Origin: Avena insularis
Lineage: Eukaryota > Streptophyta > Magnoliopsida > Poales > Poaceae
NCBI GenBank assembly: GCA_023614405.1
Contig: CM042697.1
Location: 304,514,323-304,578,322 of the forward strand
DNA: 64,000 nucleotides
Direction of reading: 5' to 3'
Within the stretch, counting starts at the first letter, position 1; the number at the start of each line of letters is the position of its first letter. The position numbers and the translations under genes are program-made. Under the pieces are notes generated by a model, which saw only the letters and a list, made by a program, of their open reading frames with translations, did not search any database and had not been told where the DNA came from. Positions 23,445-33,963 of the stretch are shown one piece after another.

Positions 23445-24203
23445 CTACCTATTCTGCAGAATAACTTGAGCACGCTGCTTAAACAAATCTACTACCTGTT
23501 CGGCATACTGCCTTACAGCCGCATAATGCGGACGCATATCCCACTCGCCACCATCCGGCCGACGAGGTGGCCCAGCTGCTACAACAGACAAATCTACGTC
23601 AGGCCGGTGCAGCCTCACAAGGGACAACGCAGCCTTCACTCCTGCGACGAGATGTTTCCGAACCAACTCCTTGACATTGCTCACACTCCGAAACTTCGAT
23701 AGAAGACCCGCATGGCTCGTTGGCACGGCATCCAAAGGAAACATGACATGCAACACCGACGCAAGCGACGTCTACACCTGACGAAGCACCCGGGAAACCT
23801 GGTGCACACGATCCTGCACCGTCGCCAGAGCAATGGCACGGTCACGATCCATCCAGAAGAAGCCGCCAGCCTCCATGTCTTGTTGAGTCAAACAATTGAC
23901 CCGAACAGCGACACGCTCTTTCTCTTCCCTTGGAGCAAGATTAGCCTGTGTGACACTCGCAGAAAAAAGATGACAGGCCAGCAGGCGCATCCGAAAATAC
24001 AAACTGCCGTCTGAAACAAAGAACAACTTACATTGAAGCTCCTCAGACAGTCGAAGCAGTTCCGCCATCAAGTACTCCTCCCTGGCCGCACCGCAATCCG
24101 CCTTAGACTTCCAAACATTGGCTTGGCCACGTAACCCAAGCAACTCCCTCTCCAGACTACGAACACGGTCCCGAAGAAAAGCGAGTTGCGAGGAATCATC
24201 CAA
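23445..24203 (-). pseudogene. Tat-1 antisense gene, C-terminal part
   Basis: Minus strand. The first exon from 24203 reads SLERELLGLRGQ with coiled-coil spacing and ends at CAAT followed by GTAAGT, a strong donor. The next stretch (about 23935-23775) runs to a TAG at 23774-23772 and continues in frame as VLHVMFPLDAVPTSHAGLL, then GVKAALSLVRLHRPDVDLSVVA, ending at 23445. The block ALSLVRLHRPDVDL aligns with ALSMVKAHYEGADID in the antisense gene of Tat-2, so this is a shared family rather than a chance ORF. Function is unknown. It may be the last part of the gene starting at 27271, or a separate unit. Confidence 0.55.
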
Positions 24204-24408
24204 AGATGGCCGCAGCGAGGTGTCGCGAGGTCAAGACCAAGGAACCTAGAACAGCAGAAAAGCAAAGGACACAAACATTCAGACAGGGGTAGAGCACAAC
24301 TCAGAAGAATTCATTAAGCATATAAAGGCCACTACGTGGCACAAGGATTGTGTTCCCCAAAATATTTACAGCAAAAGCAGACTACAAACTATCCTACATC
24401 TACAACGC

Positions 24409-27271
24409 CTAAGACGCGGCACCCTGAGTTGCCTCGGAGCCGGATTGCCTAGCCTTGACCTCCCCCTGCTGCCGCAGCGCATACTCAGATAGCAGATCAA
24501 TGAGCTTTGGCCCATATCGCTTGCAGCGAGCAGAATAGGCAGCAAAGGCTACCTCGGATCCATCCGCGGTTGTCGGCATGCGGGAGGTGATCTGGGGAAG
24601 GTCCAGCTCCGCCCTAGCCGCCAAGGCCATCGCCAGCCCGACGGACACGCCGATGCCCTTCTGCTTGCGCTTGTACGCCACAGGTGCTTGGCTGAAAAAA
24701 CCTCCGCCAGGGCGTCCACATCATCAAGGACCGCGCCCTTAGGGACAAGCTCCTTGTAGAAGCGACCAAGAACCTCCTTCGCCTTGACAAGGGAGTTGAC
24801 GACGGTGCTGTAGCGATCTTCGACCGCTATAGTTGCATCATCTAGAGCACTCCCATGCTCCAGAGCTCCGCGGTCAAACTCGATGCCTGCGGCATCTGAG
24901 ACAAAAGAGAAGGAATGAAGAAATTAACACAGAGGAAGACAAGAAAACAAAAATAAAGGAGCACAAATACAACACTCACCTGAAGCAGCCTTGGCAGCGG
25001 CCATGAGCTTGCCTGCCACCTCTCTTTCACGCGCAGCCGCAAGAGTGGCCAGCTGCTCCTCACGGTCCGCGGCCTCCTGCTGCAGACGCTCCTTAGCTTC
25101 GGCTGCCTTGGTCAGCTATACTCGAGGCGTTCCTTCGCACCAGCGGCGGCCTCGGCCTTCTTCTCCGATTGACCAAGGCTCTTCTTGAGAGCGTCGACCT
25201 CACGAAGAGAAGTATTATGCTCCTCTACATTCAAACCAAGCAAACGTCAGAAAGCAGGACCGGAATAAATGAAAGAAGCACCAAAAGCTCATAGGTACCT
25301 TGAAGCTGTCGGAGGTTATCCTCTAGCACCAGGTGCTCCTGCACCAGCCGCTTGGCCTCCTGCACAAAAGGCTGCAGGAAAAGAAATACCAGTAAGAAAA
25401 AGGACTTGGGGGCTGTGCCCAACACAAAGGAATAAAAGCAAAATTCGCACACGAAGAGACTCGGGGGCTCCCCCCCCCCCCGAAGATTCGAAAAACGAAG
25501 AAGACAAGAAATTTTTCAGACAACCGGGGGCTCCCCCCGTGGCACGAAACAGAGGTACTTACATGCTCTGAGGGCGACTCCGAAGGCCCGCTGGCGAAAT
25601 TCTGAGGCGCAACCACCTGCACCTCCTGCAGAGAGGATTCGGAGCGGCGCCCCCTGACGTTGTCACCGTCTGAGGAGGAGGAGACGCAACCTTCGACTCC
25701 CCCATCATCTCCCGAGCACCATCGCTGGAGGAGTCGTGGGAAGAATGCCTACATACGAAACAATTAGCACAACCACAAAGTCAACAAGAAAAAAGGACAG
25801 CAGTATAACAAGAAACTTACGAGCCCAGTGAGCTCAGGTCGAAGACAGGAGGAGTCCTTCGGGCTCTCTTCTCCCCCTTCTTCTCCTCCTTTTTCTCTTC
25901 CTTCTTTTCTTCCTTCTTCCGTTTTGCTGGCGGGTGCGGTGCTATAGCCCGCACAGGAATGGAGGAATGGGAGAGGAAGAACCTCCATGCCCGTCACTAT
26001 GACGCTCAGGCGCAGAGGGTTTCTGGGATTCGGAGGAGTCGAAGCATCCGAAGCCTCGCTGGAGCTCCGCGATTGTTTGTGCGTGTGGTCCTCGCTCGAC
26101 TCGCTGGCCTCTTCAGCTGGCGATCGTGCCGAAGGTAGTTCGGACACGGAATCCACCACGTCATTATCTGGTGCATTCGGAAATAATTCGGGCAACGGAG
26201 GCACCATGCCCGGCACCTTGAAGCTCTGCACAACAGAAGGGACTTTGTTAGCAAACAAAGGAAAATAAAACGTAGTCGGTGAAAAGCGCTACGCGCACGA
26301 ATCTACACCTGTGGAACAGCCAACGTCGAAGAAAACGGCGGAGTCAGCGACTTCCCCGGGATTTCCTCTCCGGCCTTGAACTTCAGCAGCGAGCGAAGGG
26401 TCCTGTCAAGATCCCCCTCGGAGATTTTCTCAGCCGAAACCCTCGTCGGATCACGGCGCCCAGAATAAAGAAACATCGGGTGCGCCCTAGCCTGGAGAGG
26501 CTGCACCCGACGTTCGAGAAACGTGCGGATGATATCCACACCATTCACTTCTTTCTCCGGAATGAACTGGAGATCCTCCACCCGACGGTAAAGGGCCTCT
26601 ACCTCCGCCTCCTCGCCATCCAAGATCTTGTTTTTCCAAGACCTTTTCGGCTCAATTATTTGGGAGGGGTCAAAAGGAACAAGACCAAAATCTTGCCCAG
26701 GCACTACGGAGTCGCGGATATAAAACCATCGCCTCCGCCAGTACTGGACAGATTCGGACATGGAAAAGGAAAAGAAAAGCAGATTGGGACTGAGGGAGAT
26801 GATGCAACCCCCAATGGGATAAACACCATCCGAACCAGACTGCCTCTTCACAGAATAAATTTTCCGGAAGAGGCCAAAGTGTGGCTCAATGCCGAGCCAG
26901 CACTCGCAGAAAGTGATGAAACAAGCAATGTGAAGAAGAGAATTGGGCGAAATATGATGAAGCTGGATGCCATAGAGAAAGAGCAGTCCACGGAGGAAGT
27001 TGTGGACTGGAAAGGAAAACCCATGTATAACGAAGGCAAGAAACATAACCCGTTACCCAGCTGGGGGATGGGGGATTACCTCGTTGCTGGGGAGTCTGAC
27101 GGCCTCCCTATCCTGCGGGATCAAGCCCCGCTCGCGAAGTTTGCGGAGATCACTCTCCCGCGTCTCTGATCGCCGCCAACCACCGTCGGTGACACGGTTA
27201 GCGGTGGCGCTTTTCTTTCCTCCGGAGGCGCTGGTACCAACCGCAGATGATGACTTCTTTGATTTCCCCAT
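24409..27271 (-). pseudogene. Tat-1 antisense gene with 'putative gypsy-type transposon' (Transposase_28-like) domain
   Basis: Minus strand, between pol and the 3' LTR. The ATG at 27271 gives MGKSKKSSSAVG, then RESDLRKLRERGLIP and VRLPSNEV. An in-frame TAA (27055-27053) interrupts it, after which the frame continues VMFLAFVIHGFSFPVHNFL, ISPNSLLHI, CECWLGIEPHFGLF and WYRRRWFYI-like sequence to 26303. This is the N-terminal plan of grass proteins annotated as gypsy-type transposon (PF04195-like). Later stretches include an acidic/Ser-rich segment (26258-25764), coiled-coil segments (about 25200-24980) and an end at 24409 (YGPKLIDLLSEYALRQQG). The several exons are split by introns and some stops. 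Function is unknown; being antisense to pol it would need its own promoter, perhaps at 27380-28500. Confidence 0.6.
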
Positions 27272-27767
27272 CGCACTACGGCGATGCCGGCGGAGAGAGC
27301 ACAGAAGAGAAGATGGAAATGTGGAAGGAAATTCCAGTGCGCAGCAAGAATTGATGGAGCACAAGGAGGCAGTGAAAACAAGAACTGATGGGGTGAAAAC
27401 AAACTGCAACTTTCCCCAATGATTATAACGACGAGGACGATGCACGACAGCCGTCCATCCAGAAGACCTAACGCCAACGGCAGATCTGACCATACACGTG
27501 TCAGCATCACAACAAACCGTCGTTACCACGCCGTCCACTACGCGTGGAAATCGAGGCGACGCCGTAATTATCTCCACGCCGCGCGTGACCGGTCAATTGA
27601 AGGTCAGCAAGTGGAACCCACGTTCGTCCAGTCAAGTCATCTCTGGCGCAGCAGACATTTGAGGTCATCTGATCGTCAGCACTGATGTCATCAAAAGCTA
27701 TACTAGCAGTAACTACAATTTCTTCGTCTACAAAGCTAAGAGTACTCACTCGAATCTACGATTCGAC

Positions 27768-28576
27768 TAAATACTTGGGGGCTACTCCCATTAGGAGCGC
27801 TGGCCGCGCACCCGAAGGATGAACACTAAATGTTTCTTCGAGTCCTACGTCGAGTCTACGAATCCACTACGGACTCGGGGGCTACTCCCATAGGGAGGAC
27901 GGATTTAAGCATCCGAAATTTTTTGTGTCCTACGGACTTCATAACTGAACGATGTCTGAACTAAAGTCTCCGCTCGAGTCTACGACTAGAACAGACACTT
28001 GGGGGCTACTCCCATAGGGAGCGCTGGTCGCGCACCCTATGAATTCTTCGACTGCAATCTTTCGGATCCGCATGCAAAAACTTTTCGGCCATTCTGCCCC
28101 AACAAAATGCTGAGTGAGCAACGATCTCCTGGGCCACCCGAAACACCTCCGCGGTGACAAACATTCGGATGTTGTGTCTGCGACACAAAGATAAGACCTA
28201 CAGATATCATCTGATGGCCTGGCAACGCACACGACTGCGCTCTGCTAAGTATGAACCCGTGCCAACAGGCGCGATGAAAAATCCTGACGGACGCGTTGCG
28301 TACATCAATTAAATTCACTGGAATTCAGCTCCTGTAAGTCCTCCGCGGCCTGAGTCGAATTACGCCAGCATATGTTCCAGTTTCGAGCTTAGGGACTCGA
28401 ACCTGAGGAAGATCGTGTCGTTGCCCTAAGATGCTTAATCGACCCTGATCCGTCGGGTGAGTCAGGCACACGCATCAACAATCCCTACACACGAACTATT
28501 GAAATACATAGTTGCACCCGAAAGATTGAAGAGTCCTCAGCCGAACCTACGATTCGACTGATCACTCGGGGGATAC
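27768..28576 (+). repeat. Repeated purine-tract units before the Tat-1 3' LTR
   Basis: The motif CTTGGGGGCTACTCCCAT or CTCGGGGGCTACTCCCAT occurs at about 27774, 27874 and 27999. Each is preceded by a CGA-TCTACGA-TC phrase and followed by GGAG(CGCTGG). The final unit at 28541-28576 has CACTCGGGGGATAC directly against the 3' LTR and is the true polypurine tract. Related tracts occur further upstream at about 23238, 25462 and 25523. Confidence 0.75.
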
Positions 28577-29078
28577 TGACATGGTTATACCCTGCGGGTG
28601 CATGACCTCAGCATACCTAGTCCAGCCCAAGGAAGGCCCACGGCAAAAGTACGTCAGCCCATGAAGACTTTCGGGTGGCCCAGGCCCGTGGTGCCTTCGG
28701 ATCCTTGGAGAGCAAGACTAGAGTAGATAGGAAATTCAAAGGGGTAAAACCCTAGAACCTGTAACCGACTAGGTCTATGCCCGGGACCTGCCTAAGTCTA
28801 TATAAAGGCCAGGAGGGCACGACCTAGATCTCTTGACTCATACTTTCGCATACACACCTCCACGCCATACTGCATCTGCGCACCCCTGTAACCTTCGGTT
28901 CCGCCGTAATCAAGAGCAGACAAGCAGGAGTAGGGTTTTCCCTCCGGGGGCCTGAACCTGGGTAAACCTCGTGTCCCCGTGTTGCTTGTTTGCTAACCGT
29001 GCCACGATCTCCAGCATCCCCATCTTCTCCAAAACACAAGTCCATAACAATGGGCATTGATGAGATCAAACCTCGTCA
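28577..29078 (+). repeat. Tat-1 3' LTR
   Basis: 502 bp, starting TGACATGGTTATACCC and ending CCTCGTCA, followed by GCAGG. It carries a short insertion after TGACA relative to the 5' LTR and about 13 substitutions. Confidence 0.93.
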
Positions 29079-29083
29079 GCAGG

Positions 29084-29637
29084 GGATATTTCCAGGGTTT
29101 GCTATCGTTAATCGGGGGATTTTCTGTTGTTTTTTTTTCCTAGCGGCGATTTTCCTATGTTTTGATCGATTCAAAGTAGCTGCTATAGTGTTAGTAGATT
29201 TTCCTGGTTTAGAGTGATTCAAAATAGATGCTAGTGCTAATGCTCTCCCTAGGTTGTGATCGATTCGAAGTAGATGTTGTGCTAGTAGATTTTCCTGGTT
29301 TAGATTGATACAAATTAGATGCTAGTGCTAGTAGAATTTCCTAGTGCTATACTTTTCTTGTTTTAATGACAGATGCTCCAGCAGTACATTTCCTGGTTTG
29401 CTCTCTATTCTGAACCTAAACACTTCTGCTGCTTGTGCAAATTAAATGTCAATCTGAACCTAAACATGTCATCTTAGTTTTAATGTATAACAGTTTCATA
29501 GTTCGCAAATGTTGCAATTTTATCATCATTAATTTCTCATTAATTGTTTAGTTCTTATCATTGCTCATTGTTTATCTATAATCAGTGCTATTTATCTATC
29601 ATCTAATTTGTTCACTGCTTATTATTAGGTTGACACC
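29084..29637 (+). other. 5' leader intron-like region of the B3 gene
   Basis: T-rich DNA with degenerate direct repeats of TTTCCTGGTTTAGA and AGATGCTAGTGCTA (29195-29345). It ends in CTTATTATTAG ahead of the ATG at 29638, which looks like the 3' end of a 5'-UTR intron. Confidence 0.5.
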
Positions 29638-30600
29638 ATGGACCGCCATGAAGTTGCCATCTTGGTCCCATCCAAGAAAACCGTCGAGACCATCGACATT
29701 AGCTCATCCTCCGAAGGTGATGGTGCTGCAGCTAGGGCTCAAGTTAAGCACGAGGAAGCTGATGATGCTGCAGCAAAGGATTATGCAGTTGAGCGTGAGG
29801 AAGATGATGCTCCTGCTCCTGCTAATGTCCAGCTGACTCGTCGAGGTAAAATATACTATGGAGCATATTAATTATTATAGTTGCAGGATATATATATGTC
29901 TCAAATGCTTAGTCTCCGTTTGGCATAATATTCAATTTGTAAGTATATAGGGAATACTTTAGTTTCTATAAATACTGTGGGTTTGATATACTTCAATTTT
30001 GGGAAACTTTAATAAACTAAGCCTTATTCCTTGATTTTCTTATATGTAGGTCCCAAGATAAAGGGAGGTAAGAAATGGGACAGGTTTTGCGTGTATCCCA
30101 ACCTAGTGGAAATGTACCCTCGACAACTTGAGACCCTGAAATATCTTGTTGACCAAAAGAGTCCCTCAATTCCTTTCTATGTGTGCACTATAAAGAATTC
30201 AAGTACCCTGGATGGCAAATCCAGAATGGTAAATAATTACTGCATCCTCAAGGATATGTTTTTTCATATTTATTTGTTGACAATAATGACTTCATCTGAG
30301 CAAAGTTTTGCATTTTATAATCTGCAGTACTTCACAAGGAGGTTTACCCTGAAGTACATCTTGAGGAATATGAACCTTCCAGACGATCATTTGGTTGTAT
30401 CTTGCAATGGGCAATCTTGTGAGAATGTGAGGATTATCATGGGCAAAGGGAGGGATTCAGGTGCCATGATCACAACCAACTGGATAGCTGTGGTGCAGAA
30501 GAGCAACATGAAGGACCAGGATATCTTTGTGTTTTGGTTCCGCATTCGCTCCAGGCCTAGTGGCGGTCTCAAGTTGTATGTCTGGAACCTCGAGAAATGA
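29638..30600 (+). CDS. B3-domain (REM-like) protein, three coding exons
   Basis: Exons are 29638-29845, 30050-30228 and 30328-30600 (TGA), with donors GTAAAA and GTAAAT, acceptors TATGTAG and CTGCAG, and consistent phases. The product is 219 residues. The first 70 residues are acidic and Ser/Ala-rich. The C-terminal 110 or so have B3 character: PFYVCTIKNSSTLDGKSRM, then FTRRFTLKYILRNMNLPD, VVSCNGQSCENVRIIMGKG, TNWIAVVQKSNMKDQDIFVF and a closing LKLYVWNLEK. B3 factors are nuclear DNA-binding proteins. The presumed promoter and leader lie at 16109-16627, separated from the coding exons by the 12.4-kb Tat-1 element, so transcription may now start in the Tat-1 3' LTR. There are no stops in the coding exons. 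The B3 call is moderate; the structure call is stronger. Confidence 0.6.
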
Positions 30601-30961
30601 GCAGGCTGCTGCGTTTCCTTTGCTCATTTGGCCCCGTTGTGGGTTTATGTTAAAACTTATGTTATTCGTGTGTTAGCCGTCCCATTGGCTTGGTGATGTA
30701 AAACTATATGCTGCCTGGCAGCGGTTATGTACTCTGGCTATGTGGCTTTATTAAGTTAAAGCAGGGCTTCATTTGTACTTAAATTCCCCCATTTAATTTT
30801 TTGAAAATTATATGGAAAAACAACCATAAAAGAAAACCCTAGATTCAAACGTGACGGAACTATATAAATAGACGGCCTGACGCCAATCCACGTCCTTCCT
30901 TCCTCAGTCTCCGCAAATATCCAAACCCTAGACGGTGCCACGCCCCTACGACCCAGCCGGC
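30601..30961 (+). promoter_or_regulatory. Intergenic region and promoter of the second B3 gene
   Basis: 3' flank of the first B3 gene, then a TATA box TATATAAATA at 30861-30870, about 92 bp before the ATG at 30962. Confidence 0.55.
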
Positions 30962-32694
30962 ATGACGACATCAAGGGAATCCTTTGACACCGAGGCAGAT
31001 CAGAAGGAGGCGCCAGTCGTCGGCGAGTCGTCTGATGCTACTCTTGGACCGATGGCGCCAAGCAAATCCGTGCCTACTCCACGCCTAACTTTTTCTCTTG
31101 ATAAGCAATGATCGTGATTATCAGATCTAGATGTGATGATTTTCATTTTTTTTGCAGTGTCCAGTTTGTTTTGACAAACTCGGGATGTGTGGTAGTGTGT
31201 CGAAGACCATGACACATGATTACTACGTGATAACCATTGTAGAGGGATTTGAGGAGAAGACGGTAATGCATCTAACATACTCAACTACACATGGGCCTGA
31301 TTTGATTTATTTGTGGTTATTCACATGTAATATACGTATCAGATCTAACAGTGTTAATACTCATTGTGTCATGTGTTAATCATTCATGTAATATACATAC
31401 CAGATCTAGCTATCAAAAAGGTTGTGAGTGTGATCTGTATTAGTCATGCACGTGTTTTTTTCCAGTACCAACATGTAATTTTGATACTTCAAGGTACCTA
31501 TCTGAAACTATGAGTGCAGGTTCAGGTCTTATGCAGTAAAGGGCAGTTGCTTCAGTGTCCAATTATAGGAATAAGTACAAACAGTTACTCTTCTAGCTAG
31601 GATATATATGTATCTACTTATAGTAAGTCAAATTTTTTACTGACTCATAATGTAATAAATTGCACTTCATCAGGTGATCCCTTGCTACATGAGAAAATAT
31701 TTCCTAGACATGCATGCTGTTCTGCCATTCGAGAAAACAAGTTTTCAAACTACTCTGAAAACCAAGGAAGATTTTTCATTCCATGTTGAGCTTACTAGTA
31801 TTGATGGGATAACCTATGTAAATGGAGAATCTTGCAAAGAATTAGGCAGAGTTTACCAATTTAAGGTTGGTATGGAGCTAATATTCAAGACTGACACACG
31901 TACCAAGCAAACTGAGGTCATAACTAGAAATGACCCAATCATCCATCCATGTAAGTTTCCTACTTAATTCAACAAATTTATGTTGTGCACATAACCATGA
32001 CTATATTACTTGGTTGCGACATATGTACTCCACTAATTTCACTTGTATTAAATTTATACACAGCATACTACCTGATGTCCCCTGAGAGGCGTTCCATTGT
32101 TGACTCACTCTCTAGCACTGATGGGACCATGATTAATTGGAGGATGATGGAGACGGTGATCAACACAGTTGAAATCTTGGAGTACCTTGTTCTGTTCCAC
32201 AGAGCTGGAGAGTATGAGGAAGGAGAATTGATTTTCGGTGTGCTGCATACTCTAAACTGGACAAACAGCTTGAACTTCAATAAACATGTGGTAATCATTA
32301 AGAATACATCTTCTCTTATGCACAAAGTACTATGTGAGGCCATATATATATTGTACACTAATTCTATTTTCCTGTATTTTAACATGTTTATTTTCCGCTA
32401 GATGTTCTCTTGACTTTAAATCTTTGCATGCAACAAAAAATCTCAAGCCGTTTGATTCCTGAAACAATGGAAAAATCTGGTACCATCACAAATTGTTGTC
32501 ACCCGAAAACAGAGGTGACATCTACATATACAATTTCTGAGCTTGATGGTCGTATGTGTGTTAGCGGATGGAAAGAGTTCATGACGAAGGAAAATCATCT
32601 CAAGATTGGTAACAAGATGCTGTTCTTGCTCTACCTGGGGACTGAAGGGCTTTACTTGTTTGCTACCCATGTGCCTGAAATTGGTCTGAACTAG
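30962..32694 (+). CDS. Two-domain B3 (REM-like) protein gene, five exons, last junction uncertain
   Basis: Exon 1 starts at 30962 (MTTSRESFDTEADQ); its donor is unclear and the frame meets a TGA near 31110. Exon 2 is 31158-31262 (CPVCFDKLGMCGSV...IVEGFEEKT). Exon 3 is 31674-31950 with VIPCYMRKYFLDMHAV, typical of a B3 start. Exon 4 is 32064-32290 (SPERRSIVDSLSS...EEGELIFGVLHTLN). Exon 5 ends at 32694 with a second B3-type end, RLIPETMEKSG, CVSGWKEFMTKENHL and IGNKMLFLLYLG. Exons 2-4 join cleanly in phase. The obvious acceptor before exon 5 (GCTAG at 32397-32401) would put it out of phase, so either another acceptor is used or there is a frameshift. It lies directly downstream of the first B3 gene in the same orientation, suggesting a pair from one captured segment or a tandem duplication. 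Likely a transcription-factor-type gene, possibly inactive. Confidence 0.55.
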
Positions 32695-33963
32695 GAAGCC
32701 AGTGATGATGGTTTCTCTGTCCAACTATGGATGCAGCCCCGTTGCTACAATAAAAGAACGTGTTAGTTGTAATTCTTCGAACATAGAAGCTGCGATGTTG
32801 TTCATCTCGCGTTGCTTAACAAATTCCACAATGAAGAAATAGCTGTCGAAATGCCCTGAAATTCTGTGTTCATCTCGCGTTTGCTACCCATGTGTCCACG
32901 TCGCTGGCCATGTCGCTGTCACTGTAACCGATCAGCTTCCCTCTTTATCCCCCATAGCTGCAGCCAAACTCGAGTGTTCCTACAACATACCGCAGGATGT
33001 TATTAATTTAATCATAACATTAAAGATAAATTAAACCTTAAAAATTTGCAATATTAAACTTACTTGACCATTCATGAATTCATCATCTGTGATGACGACT
33101 CTGAAGCTATTGTTCTGACGACCACCAGGTTGGCATATGTTGCTTGGTTGTTGGCATGTATCACAAACTTGAGGCAAATTAGATTTATTTAAAAAATAAC
33201 AAAAGAAAGAAGAAAAAAGTTGCCCGCCAAATCACTGGAGTATGTGAGGGACCCCAGGATTGGACCCAGGCGAACCCAACAGCGTATATGGTATCAGTTG
33301 AGAGGAGCTCGATGGCTTACTCTCAGCCGGGTATATAAGCTGGTCGATCTACCAGTCAGTTAGCGAGGTGGGACTAATCTCCACATCCACATCGCCTGCT
33401 ACGCGTGCGCCACCAAATTTGGGCCCAATCTTGGGGTGGGCCATGGGCCGAGCGAAAGGCCTACGTAAATCCGCCAGGTCTCCGCCGAAACTGCCCTGCC
33501 CCCACACGATGCCGCCGCCATATCGGCATTGCCCCCACACGACGTCACCACATATCGGCAATGCGCGACCGACCAATACGCCACCGCGACCTCGCCGCCA
33601 TCCGAATTGGATCAGCGTAAACGGTTGCCCTGCCGACTTGTACTCAACCTATCTCTGCTGCCTCCGCCGCTCGTCAGACAAAATTACAAGGTTTGCACCA
33701 ATACAGATGTACTACCTCTGATCCCCTTTAATTGACGACAACACCAGCCAAATTGCTTAAGTGCTCTGCGTTAGCTCGTGTCGATTAAAACTGGACGTAT
33801 AGATTAGTCAATGGCGATTGCTATTGCTGTCAGATAGTCTAGCTGCTTAGGTTCACATATGAGTGTCGCTCTCATGTATCTGTTGTTTGGAAATACTTAC
33901 TTGTAAACTAATGCTGCTGCTATTTTATTCTTAACAAGACCGGCTGTAAGGAGATAAGGAATA
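32695..33963. other. Spacer between B3 gene and transposase
   Basis: No gene recognised. 33360-33730 is GC-rich with short overlapping frames on both strands (repeated CCCCCACACGA and CATATCGGCA phrases). It could be the 5' region of the transposase gene. Confidence 0.35.

Larger units (their letters stand above)
16628..29078 (+). mobile_element. Tat-lineage Gypsy LTR retrotransposon (Tat-1), complete but defective
   Basis: LTRs are 16628-17121 and 28577-29078, both TG...CA. The 5-bp duplication GCAGG is at 16623-16627 and 29079-29083. A primer-binding site follows the 5' LTR and a purine tract precedes the 3' LTR. Between them lie gag-pol on the plus strand with two RNase H domains (the Tat-lineage mark), a long 3' region with an antisense gene, and repeated purine-rich units. 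The LTRs differ at about 13 sites plus a short indel near the start. Stops and frameshifts in pol mean it cannot move by itself. Confidence 0.92.

Noticed and set aside
33240..33360. Possible tRNA-like stretch (TGGTATCAGTTGAGAGGAGCTC)-like region
   Set aside because: It does not fold into a cloverleaf by eye, and no conserved TTC arm was seen.
33349..33735. GC-rich frames on both strands before the transposase
   Set aside because: Short, overlapping, and without domain or splice support.
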